From assembly GCF_019602855.1 (NCBI RefSeq), contig NZ_CP080767.1, positions 3,100,001 to 3,164,000 on the forward strand: DNA of 64,000 nt, in the 5' to 3' direction. The position numbers were made by a program, and so were the translations under genes. The DNA comes from Cupriavidus pinatubonensis (lineage in GTDB: Bacteria; Pseudomonadota; Gammaproteobacteria; Burkholderiales; Burkholderiaceae). This document shows, piece after piece, positions 1 to 6,878 of the stretch; positions within the stretch are counted from its first letter, which is position 1; every line of letters begins with the position of its first letter. The notes beneath the pieces are model-generated. The model searched no databases. It saw nothing but the letters and a program-made list of their open reading frames with translations, and had not been told where the DNA came from.

Positions 1-637
1 AGCGCATCAGGCGCTCTTCCAGCCAAGATCCGAACCACATCGCGACCAGCACGGTCAGCAGGATCCACACCACGGCCATCAGAATGTCTGCAAGGCTCAC
101 CTTCTGCTTGCCGAGCGAGAAGCGCATGGCCTCCATCCACTTGGTCACCTCCGGCAACACCCCCAGCACATACAGCGCCATGGCCACCCACACCAGCGTA
201 GTCAGCACCTTCTCGACAAGGAGCAGCATGCCGTGCAACTGGCCGCTGCCCGAGAGCACCCGGCGCAGGATGTAGAAGGTGAAGTACAGCGACGTGATGC
301 CAAATAACGGCACGAGCGCGAGCCGCAGCACGCTGATCGCCATGACAGGCTCCAGCACGAAGCGGGCCGTCATGACCAGCAGCCAGCCGAACAGCGGGAA
401 CATCGCCCGCTCAAGGCTGGCCGCGGCGAAGCGCAGCGAGAAGCTGGAGGCGGCGTAGTGTTTCTCGAGCCGCTTGTCGACAAAACGCGCGAGCGGCCAG
501 GCGGCCAGCAGGCAGCCGGCCAGCACGACAAGTTGCCAGATGAAGCCGGGCCCGCCTGCGTCCCGCATCAAGTCGTCGAGCATTCTGCCGAACGTCGCGT
601 GCGAAGCCGTCAGGTCCGTTAATGGGTTTCCGTTCAT
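1..637 (-). CDS. MscS-family mechanosensitive channel, N-terminal part (runs off the window)
   Basis: The reading frame starts at an ATG at 637 and stays open to the window edge, giving about 212 residues of a longer protein. What is visible is a membrane protein. A hydrophobic segment at about residues 33-50 is followed by several more to the edge (for example around FPLFGWLLVM, LRLALVPLFG, ILMAVVWILL). The mix of long hydrophobic helices and amphipathic spacers, ending just where an MscS pore helix and beta domain would follow, suggests a small-conductance mechanosensitive channel protecting against osmotic downshock. The diagnostic pore helix is outside the window, so the family call is provisional. 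It follows the methyltransferase gene by 75 bases on the same strand and is probably co-transcribed with purN and that gene. Confidence 0.55.
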   Translation of the reverse strand, partial: MNGNPLTDLTASHATFGRMLDDLMRDAGGPGFIWQLVVLAGCLLAAWPLARFVDKRLEKHYAASSFSLRFAAASLERAMFPLFGWLLVMTARFVLEPVMAISVLRLALVPLFGITSLYFTFYILRRVLSGSGQLHGMLLLVEKVLTTLVWVAMALYVLGVLPEVTKWMEAMRFSLGKQKVSLADILMAVVWILLTVLVAMWFGSWLEERLMR

Positions 638-712
638 GGGAATTCTGCCTGGATACCCTGTCGCCGCACCGGCAGCCGCGCGAACCGCGCGAGTGCCGGT
701 GGGATGGGGAGA

Positions 713-2131
713 TTACTGCGTACGCTCCAGCACGGCGGCGAAGAAGCCGTCGGTCTGATGCAGATGGGGATACAGCGCGAACATGTCGCCTTCTGTCTGC
801 AACGCGGGCACTTCGATCTTTTGCTCGGCCAGCACTTCCGTCGCCGGGACCAGCCGGAAAGTCGGGTGTTTGGCGAGGAAGTCTCGAACGATCGCCTCAT
901 TCTCCGCCTCAAGCACACTGCAAGTGGCATACACCACTCGCCCCCCACCTTTGACGAGCCGTGCCGCAGCCTCGAGGATCGCGCTCTGCTTGGCGGTCAG
1001 CTCAAGCACCGATTCGGGGTTCTGGCGCCACTTCAGGTCGGGATTGCGCCGCAGCGTCCCGAGCCCGCTGCACGGCGCGTCTACCAGCACGCGGTCGATC
1101 TTGCCCGCCAGGCGCTTGACCTTGGCATCGCGCTCCGAGTCGATCAGCACCGGGTGCACGTTCGACAAACCGCTGCGCGCAAGCCGCGGCTTCAGGTTGG
1201 CAAGCCGCTTTTCCGACACATCGAAGGCATAGAGTCGGCCAGTCGAGCGCATGGCCACGCCAAGCGCCAAGGTCTTGCCGCCTGCGCCGGCACAGAAATC
1301 GACGACCATCTCGCCGCGCTTCGGTCCTACCAGGCTGCACAGCAGCTGGCTACCCTCATCCTGGACTTCCACCAGGCCGTTCACGAACATCGGCAACTGG
1401 TTCAGCGCAGGCTTGCCTTGCATGCGGATGCCGGCGGGAGCCATCGGCGTGGGCTCGGCACGCAAACCTGCCGCCTCGAGCTCGGCGAGTGCTGCCTCGC
1501 GCGTGGTCTTGATGAGATTTACACGCAGATCCAACGGCGCCGGGCGCAACCAGGCGTCGCCAAGCGCCGACGTAAAGGCTTCGCCATGGCGCGCCACGAG
1601 GTTATCGAACAGCCACTCGGGCAGGTTCGCCCGTACACGCGGCGACAGGCTCGATCGCTCGATCGTGGTCAGGCGGTCCAGCCACTCGGCCTCGTCGGGA
1701 TAGAGGAACGGCGTAAGCGTATCGCGGCCCAGTGTTGCCGCCAGGCCCAGCAGCGCCAGGCGGCGCGAGGCCGAACCGGTGCCGCTTTCGGCAAACTGAC
1801 CGAACTCCACGCGCCGGCGCAGCACCGCGTAGACCGCCTCGGCAATGATGCCGCGCTCGCGATGGCCAAGCTTGCTGTTCTCGCGGAAGTAATAGCTCAC
1901 CACGGCGTCGGCCGGACGCGCAAACAGCATGACCTTGCCGAGCAGCCGGTCGATATGCTGGATATGGGACGCGTGCAGGCCTCCGTGCACGCGCGTGGGC
2001 TGACCATCCGCTCCCGGACCCTGAGCGGACCGCGCGTTTGCCGGCCTGCGGATCGGGCTCGACTTGCGGGCTTTAGCAGGTTGGCGGGAATCCTTGGGCG
2101 CCGGGCGCGCCCCGGCCTGATGACGACTCAT
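713..2131 (-). CDS. RsmB/NOP-family RNA m5C methyltransferase
   Basis: This 472-residue protein is a SAM-dependent methyltransferase of the NOL1/NOP2/Sun family, which makes 5-methylcytosine in rRNA (16S C967 in the case of RsmB). The SAM-binding loop FCAGAGGKT is at about residue 265. It is followed by the catalytic-region motifs DAPCSGLGTLRRNP and YATCS, which carry the two conserved cysteines. The first 40-50 residues are basic and low in complexity, and a full NusB-like RNA-binding domain is not obvious, so I do not assign rsmB itself. I chose the ATG at 2131 because it overlaps the purN stop as ATGA, which indicates translational coupling. The frame is open further upstream, but only inside purN. 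Confidence 0.88.
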   Translation of the reverse strand: MSRHQAGARPAPKDSRQPAKARKSSPIRRPANARSAQGPGADGQPTRVHGGLHASHIQHIDRLLGKVMLFARPADAVVSYYFRENSKLGHRERGIIAEAVYAVLRRRVEFGQFAESGTGSASRRLALLGLAATLGRDTLTPFLYPDEAEWLDRLTTIERSSLSPRVRANLPEWLFDNLVARHGEAFTSALGDAWLRPAPLDLRVNLIKTTREAALAELEAAGLRAEPTPMAPAGIRMQGKPALNQLPMFVNGLVEVQDEGSQLLCSLVGPKRGEMVVDFCAGAGGKTLALGVAMRSTGRLYAFDVSEKRLANLKPRLARSGLSNVHPVLIDSERDAKVKRLAGKIDRVLVDAPCSGLGTLRRNPDLKWRQNPESVLELTAKQSAILEAAARLVKGGGRVVYATCSVLEAENEAIVRDFLAKHPTFRLVPATEVLAEQKIEVPALQTEGDMFALYPHLHQTDGFFAAVLERTQ

Positions 2132-2793
2132 GGCTTTGCTCCTGCCGCCGGTACACCGGCGGAGATGGCCATAAGCAGTTGCGGCTCGGCCGGATTGACG
2201 TGTACGACCCCGTTTTGCACCTGCAGGCGTCCTTCGACGAACCACTGGACGGCGCGGGGATAAATGACATGCTCGCAGTCGAGCAGGCGTGCGGCGAGGC
2301 TCTCTGGAGTATCGTTTGGCAATACATCGAGGCCCGCCTGGATCACGATCGGGCCGTGATCGAGTTCCGGGGTCACGAAATGCACGGTCGCACCGTGCAG
2401 CTTCACGCCTGCGTCGAGCGCCTGCTTATGGGTGTTCAGACCCGGGAAGCACGGCAGCAGCGACGGATGGATATTGAGCAGTCGGCCGGCATAACGATCG
2501 ACAAAGCCGGTCGTCAGGATGCGCATAAAGCCGGCCAGCACGACCAGATCGGGTTCGTAGGCATCAATGGCCTCGGCCAGCGCCGCATCGAAGCTGGCGC
2601 GGTCGGGATGCTGGCGATGATCGACCACGCCGGCGGCAATGCCGTGGTCCTTGGCAAACTGCAGTCCGGCGGCATCCGGCCGGTTGGAAATGACTGCGGC
2701 AATGCGCGCCGGCCAACCCCCGGCCGCGCATGCCCGGACGATGGCTTCCATATTGGAGCCACGCCCTGAAATCAGGATTACGATTTTTTTCAT
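2128..2793 (-). CDS. purN: phosphoribosylglycinamide formyltransferase
   Basis: PurN transfers a formyl group from 10-formyltetrahydrofolate to GAR, the third step of de novo purine synthesis. At 221 residues it is close to the family norm of about 210. The phosphate-binding loop SGRGSNMEAI is at residues 9-18. The catalytic Asn107 and His109 lie in LNIHPSLLP, and Asp145 in TPELDHGP, matching the Asn-His-Asp triad of the family. It is the first gene of a probable operon with the overlapping methyltransferase gene. A TAGAAT hexamer ends only 6 bases before the ATG, so the transcript may be nearly leaderless. purM, the next but one enzyme of the pathway, lies far away at 35268-36320. Confidence 0.95.
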   Translation of the reverse strand: MKKIVILISGRGSNMEAIVRACAAGGWPARIAAVISNRPDAAGLQFAKDHGIAAGVVDHRQHPDRASFDAALAEAIDAYEPDLVVLAGFMRILTTGFVDRYAGRLLNIHPSLLPCFPGLNTHKQALDAGVKLHGATVHFVTPELDHGPIVIQAGLDVLPNDTPESLAARLLDCEHVIYPRAVQWFVEGRLQVQNGVVHVNPAEPQLLMAISAGVPAAGAKP

Positions 2794-2799
2794 CGCGCA

Positions 2800-2805
2800 A
2801 TTCTA
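2800..2805 (-). promoter_or_regulatory. putative -10 box of purN
   Basis: TAGAAT reads toward purN and leaves 6 bases before the ATG. A matching -35 is weak (TTGGCA lies 21 bases upstream). If it is used, the mRNA begins at or next to the start codon. Confidence 0.4.
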
Positions 2806-3030
2806 CCAAGTGCAAGCACTAAACTCTGCCAAAGCGAATACATTAGGCACTTAATTCACGACAATCCGAGATTCGGGGCGCAACCGGGATGCGACACCCG
2901 GGCTGTAAACCCCCATTTGATGGATTGTGACGCTTCCCACGCTCTGATAGAGTGGATCCTACGTCCACGCGCCAATTTTGTGCATGCTGGTGACAACAAG
3001 GACGAAACGGGAAATTAGACGGGAATTAGC

Positions 3031-3690
3031 ATGTCGAACGCTGCACCGACGTTGTTGGTGGTCGATGATCATCCTATGGCCTTGTCCGGCACTACCGCAT
3101 TCCTGACGGAGGTGATGCCTGATGTTGCAGTCCACGCCGCTGGCAGCGCCAGGGAGGCATTGACGAGCCTTCAGCAGGGCCTGCGTCCTGATATTGTCCT
3201 GCTCGATATCTGGCTGAACGATGGCACGGGTTTCGATGCCATGCAGACGTTCAAGACCGTGATTCCGGGCGCCCGCTTCATTTTCATGTCAGCTGAGGCC
3301 ACGCCTGAAATCGTCGGGCGCGCCCGCGCGCTGTCGGCCTGCGGCTTCGTAGGAAAGCACCTCGATGCTCACGCCTTTACCTCGGCTGTACGGAAGGTAT
3401 TGGCTGGCGACACGTCGTTTCCGACCGATGAGGCCCTCAGCGGCCGCGCCCAGTCGTTCGGACCGGCCCACGGGATCCCCGTCACGCCGGCCGAGCTTGG
3501 CCTGACGCCGCGCCAGGGCTCCGTACTCGCGCTCGTACTCGAAGGCCTGCCCAACAAGGTGATCGCGCGCCGGCTAGGCCTGACCGAGAACACGGTAAAG
3601 GAGCACGTTTCCGCCATCCTGCAGCGGCTCGGCGTGCGTACGCGCATGCAGGTCATGTCCCGCATGGAGCGCTTCCGCCTGCGCCAGTAA
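3031..3690 (+). CDS. NarL/FixJ-type response regulator
   Basis: A two-domain DNA-binding response regulator of 219 residues. The receiver domain (about 1-125) has the acidic pair in VVDDHP, the phospho-acceptor Asp59 in IVLLDIWLNDG and the conserved Lys in CGFVGKHLD. The C-terminal LuxR-type helix-turn-helix (about 150-205) contains LTPRQ, NKVIARRLGLTENTVKEHV and RLGV. It faces the hybrid histidine kinase tail to tail, 27 bases apart, and the two are probably functional partners although they cannot share a transcript. The target genes are unknown. It is transcribed away from purN across a 237-base gap. Confidence 0.9.
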   Translation: MSNAAPTLLVVDDHPMALSGTTAFLTEVMPDVAVHAAGSAREALTSLQQGLRPDIVLLDIWLNDGTGFDAMQTFKTVIPGARFIFMSAEATPEIVGRARALSACGFVGKHLDAHAFTSAVRKVLAGDTSFPTDEALSGRAQSFGPAHGIPVTPAELGLTPRQGSVLALVLEGLPNKVIARRLGLTENTVKEHVSAILQRLGVRTRMQVMSRMERFRLRQ

Positions 3691-3717
3691 GTCGGAACGC
3701 CGGTGCGACACACGCCG

Positions 3718-5589
3718 TCAGGCGGGGCGCAACCAGCGACGCAGCAGCATGCGCAGTGAAGCCGGATCGACGGGCTTCGGCAGCACAAAATATCCCGCCT
3801 CCTCCGCCGCCGCCAACGCGGCAGATTTCAGGTCTCCGGTCAGCAAGGCGCTGCGCGCCTGCGGTTGGGTGTTCTGCCAACGCTCCAGCAGGTCGAGGCC
3901 GTTTTCGCTGCCTGGCAGCCGCAGGTCGCAGAAGATGATGTCCGGTCGGAATCCCTGGGCAAACAGTTTGTCCGCTTCCGCGCCATGCGCTGCACACTCA
4001 ACGCGGATACCCCAGGCCTCCATCAGCGCAATCCATGCCTTGCGGATCTGGGTATCGTCGTCGACGACGAGTACCGTGCCCTGAAGCTTGTCCGGCTTCG
4101 ATTCCTCGGCCGCCGCCATGGCGCGCATTTCGCGCACGCTGGCAACGGTCTCATCGGGCACCGTGCCCAGCGCGAACCAGAATACCGACCCCTTGCCGGG
4201 CACCGAACGCACGCCATAGGTGCCGCGCATCAGGCGCACGCATTCCTTGAAGATGGCCAGCCCCAACCCGAGACCCTGCGACGGATCGCGCTGTGGGTTA
4301 TGCACCTGGTAGTACGGCGAAAAGATGTCCGGCAAATGGTCGGGCAAGATGCCAGCGCCCGTGTCCCACACCTCCAGCCGCACGTGCTTGCGGCGCTGCC
4401 GGGCCGTGACCAGCACGCCGCCGCGCTTGGTATAGCGCAGCGCGTTCTGCACGAGGTTGAATAGCGCGCGGCGCAGCAGCACCGGCTCCGCCATCGCAAA
4501 GAGTTCGTCGGGCACGCGTGGCGTCAGCGTCAGACCGCTTTCGCGCGCATCGGCGGCGAACTGACTCATCACATCGCGGATCAGCGCGCTAAGCTCGCAT
4601 GGCTCGAGCGTGGGCAGCACCTTGCGGCCCTCCAGCTTGGAGAGATCGAGCAGCGAGCGGAACAGCAGGTCGATGGTCTGCGTACCGGCCGCGACCTGCT
4701 CCACCAGCGGATGCAGCACCGTGGACTGGTTGCGCGCGCGCAGCGCTTCCACCAGCATCACCAGCGCATGCACGGGCTGGCGCAAGTCGTGGCTGGCCGC
4801 GGCCAGGAAACGGGATTTTTCCTCGCTCGCGTGCAGCGCACGCTCTTTTTCCTCCTGGAACTGCTTGGCCAGACGGCGGCTGTCGCCTTCGAGCTGGATC
4901 GCCCTGACCAGCGTGCCCTGCAGGCCGAGCGCATGGCGGCCGAGCATCATCGCGTAGATGACGAGCAGCAGCTGCACGTAGATGCCATGGCCGGGGAACG
5001 CAATCTCGGCCATCAGCAGATTCGGCACCAGGATGGGAATCCCCGCATAGGCGAGGTTCGACGGCACGGGCGCCTGGGATACCGCACCACCGGCCAGCAC
5101 GCCCAGGCTCAACAGGTAAAGCACGCTCGAGAACACCGCCGAGCCCGTGTACATGTGGAGCACCGCGGAACTGCCCCATGTCACCCCGGTCAGGAACGCC
5201 AGGGCGCGCATATTGCCCCACCACTTGCGCGTGTGGGCGGAACGGCTCATGGAAGCACCGTCGCGCTGGTAACCCAGGTAGAACCACAGGCCGCCAGCGA
5301 GCAGCAGCAGCATCACGGCGCCCCAGCCAAGCAGCGCGGCATGGTCGGCCGAGTTCCAGAAGGCCAGGATGGTTAGCGCCGGCAGCAGTACCGCCGCCAC
5401 CGCAGCGGACGGCGAGGCCTTATGGACGATGGCCATCAGCTTGGCCCGCGTCTCGATATCGAGCTGGGCGCCGGGAGGCGGCAGGATTCTTGGCAACAGC
5501 CGGTTGAGCAGCGCGTTCAAGTGAATGTGTGAAGGAAGCGCGGGCGCCGGCATACATGCTTCGCGCCCTTCTTGGGTGGCGCATATCAT
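3718..5589 (-). CDS. membrane hybrid sensor histidine kinase with C-terminal receiver
   Basis: A 623-residue hybrid kinase. Residues 60-225 hold about six hydrophobic segments with little periplasmic sequence, so the signal is probably sensed in or at the membrane. A short coiled coil (about 232-258) leads to the HisKA domain with His267 in AASHDLRQP. The ATPase domain has LFNLVQNALRYT (N box), DTGAGI (G1) and GLGLGLAI (G2). The receiver domain from about residue 503 has VVDDD, the phospho-acceptor in FCDLRLPG, the Thr in LTGD and Lys in LPKPVD. It probably phosphorylates its own receiver and/or the neighbouring NarL-type regulator. The ATG at 5589 has AAGGCGGC just upstream. An internal ATG at 5553 (MPAPALP) is a possible alternative start. 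Confidence 0.9.
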   Translation of the reverse strand: MICATQEGREACMPAPALPSHIHLNALLNRLLPRILPPPGAQLDIETRAKLMAIVHKASPSAAVAAVLLPALTILAFWNSADHAALLGWGAVMLLLLAGGLWFYLGYQRDGASMSRSAHTRKWWGNMRALAFLTGVTWGSSAVLHMYTGSAVFSSVLYLLSLGVLAGGAVSQAPVPSNLAYAGIPILVPNLLMAEIAFPGHGIYVQLLLVIYAMMLGRHALGLQGTLVRAIQLEGDSRRLAKQFQEEKERALHASEEKSRFLAAASHDLRQPVHALVMLVEALRARNQSTVLHPLVEQVAAGTQTIDLLFRSLLDLSKLEGRKVLPTLEPCELSALIRDVMSQFAADARESGLTLTPRVPDELFAMAEPVLLRRALFNLVQNALRYTKRGGVLVTARQRRKHVRLEVWDTGAGILPDHLPDIFSPYYQVHNPQRDPSQGLGLGLAIFKECVRLMRGTYGVRSVPGKGSVFWFALGTVPDETVASVREMRAMAAAEESKPDKLQGTVLVVDDDTQIRKAWIALMEAWGIRVECAAHGAEADKLFAQGFRPDIIFCDLRLPGSENGLDLLERWQNTQPQARSALLTGDLKSAALAAAEEAGYFVLPKPVDPASLRMLLRRWLRPA

Positions 5590-5697
5590 GCCGCCTTTTG
5601 CGGTATCGCGCCACGGAGGTGGGCCGATTGCGCCACAAATTCAGTGACTTGACGCGGTGGACGGGCACCCGGAAGGGGCAATCGCAACCATTCGCCT

Positions 5698-5703
5698 TAT
5701 AAT
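5698..5703 (+). promoter_or_regulatory. -10 box TATAAT of ribF, decides the start codon
   Basis: A perfect TATAAT stands here in a GC-rich background. An in-frame ATG at 5702 lies inside this hexamer, so it would be upstream of the transcription start and cannot be the translation start if this promoter is used. Confidence 0.5.
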
Positions 5704-5737
5704 GCTCGCTTTACCCGAAACATTTCCCGCCGTCCCC

Positions 5738-6745
5738 GTGAAAGTCTTCCGCGGCCTGCCCAACGCCGAGAGCCGGGCGCCCTGCGCGCTCACCATCGGC
5801 AATTTCGACGGTGTGCATCGCGGCCACCAGTCGCTGCTTGCGCGCGCCCGCGCGGCGGCCGACGCGCGCGGCCTGCCCCTGTGCGTGATGACGTTTGAGC
5901 CGCATCCGCGCGAGTTCTTCACCCCGGACAAGGCGCCGACGCGCATCGCCCTGCTGCGCGACAAGCTCGAAAGCCTGCGCCGCAACGGTGTCGACCGCGT
6001 CGTGGTCGAGCATTTCAACGCCCATTTCGCCGGCCAGTCGCCGCAGGCGTTCGTCGAGAACGTGCTGTGGCATGGCCTGCATGCGCGCTGGGTGCTGGTC
6101 GGCGATGACTTCCGCTTCGGCGCGAAGCGCGCCGGCGATTTCACTTACCTGCAGGACGCCGGCCGCCGCTTTGGCTTCGACGTCGAGCAGATGGGCTCTG
6201 TGTCCGAAGGCGGGATCCGGATCTCAAGCTCGGCTGTGCGCCAGGCGCTGGCCGACGGCGACCTCGAACACGCTCGCCGCCTGCTCGGCCATGGCTACGC
6301 GATCAGCGGGCACGTGATCCACGGCCGCAAGCTGGGCCGCGACCTCGGCTTCCCGACGCTGAACCTGCGCATCTCGCACAAGCGTCCCGCAGTCAATGGC
6401 ATTTTCGTAGTGCAGGTGCACGGCATTGCCGATCATCCGGTACCCGGCGTGGCCAGCATCGGCGTACGCCCGACCATCGAGGATGCCGGCCGGGTGCTGC
6501 TTGAAGTTCACCTGTTCGACATCAACGAAAACCTGTACGGGAAGCTGATCCGCGTCGAGTTCATGAAGAAGCTGCGCGATGAGGCGCGTTTCGACAACCT
6601 GGAAGACCTGACTGCGGCCATCGCCAAGGACAGCGCCGAGGCACGCGCCTTCTTCGGCCTGACCGCGCCGGACGCCCACACCGGCCGTGCCGAAGGCACT
6701 GGCGGCCGCGACTTCGCCACGTCGGCCACCGACCGAATTAGCTAG
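5738..6745 (+). CDS. ribF: bifunctional riboflavin kinase / FAD synthetase
   Basis: RibF phosphorylates riboflavin to FMN and adenylylates FMN to FAD. The N-terminal adenylyltransferase domain has the nucleotide-binding motif TIGNFDGVHRGH (about residues 19-30) and the downstream ISSSAVRQAL. The C-terminal flavokinase domain has GHVIHGRKLGRDLGFPT and ASIGVRPT. At 335 residues it has the usual length. I chose the GTG at 5738 (protein starting MKVFRGLPNAE) because the ATG at 5702 sits inside the TATAAT promoter hexamer. There is no clear ribosome-binding site before the GTG. It heads a plus-strand run with ileS, lspA and coaBC, a common arrangement in proteobacteria. Confidence 0.93.
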   Translation: MKVFRGLPNAESRAPCALTIGNFDGVHRGHQSLLARARAAADARGLPLCVMTFEPHPREFFTPDKAPTRIALLRDKLESLRRNGVDRVVVEHFNAHFAGQSPQAFVENVLWHGLHARWVLVGDDFRFGAKRAGDFTYLQDAGRRFGFDVEQMGSVSEGGIRISSSAVRQALADGDLEHARRLLGHGYAISGHVIHGRKLGRDLGFPTLNLRISHKRPAVNGIFVVQVHGIADHPVPGVASIGVRPTIEDAGRVLLEVHLFDINENLYGKLIRVEFMKKLRDEARFDNLEDLTAAIAKDSAEARAFFGLTAPDAHTGRAEGTGGRDFATSATDRIS

Positions 6746-6749
6746 CGGC

Positions 6750-6769
6750 CCGGCACCCTGCGGTGCCGG
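6750..6769 (+). other. short hairpin between ribF and ileS
   Basis: CCGGCAC pairs with GTGCCGG across a 6-base loop just after the ribF stop codon. There is no U-tract, so it is more likely an RNA-stabilising or processing hairpin than a terminator. Confidence 0.35.
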
Positions 6770-6878
6770 TTCGCGCTCCGCCTCATCCCGACTTTCCTGC
6801 GCGCATGCCCGTATCCGGCCCTGCGTGGCCCAAATATGCGGCCCGATGCGCGCCAAACGAATTGCCCCGAGAATCGAC

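Noticed and set aside
704..2263. A 519-residue open frame on the plus strand opposite the methyltransferase gene
   Set aside because: It has no domain signature, and the minus strand carries all the m5C methyltransferase motifs.
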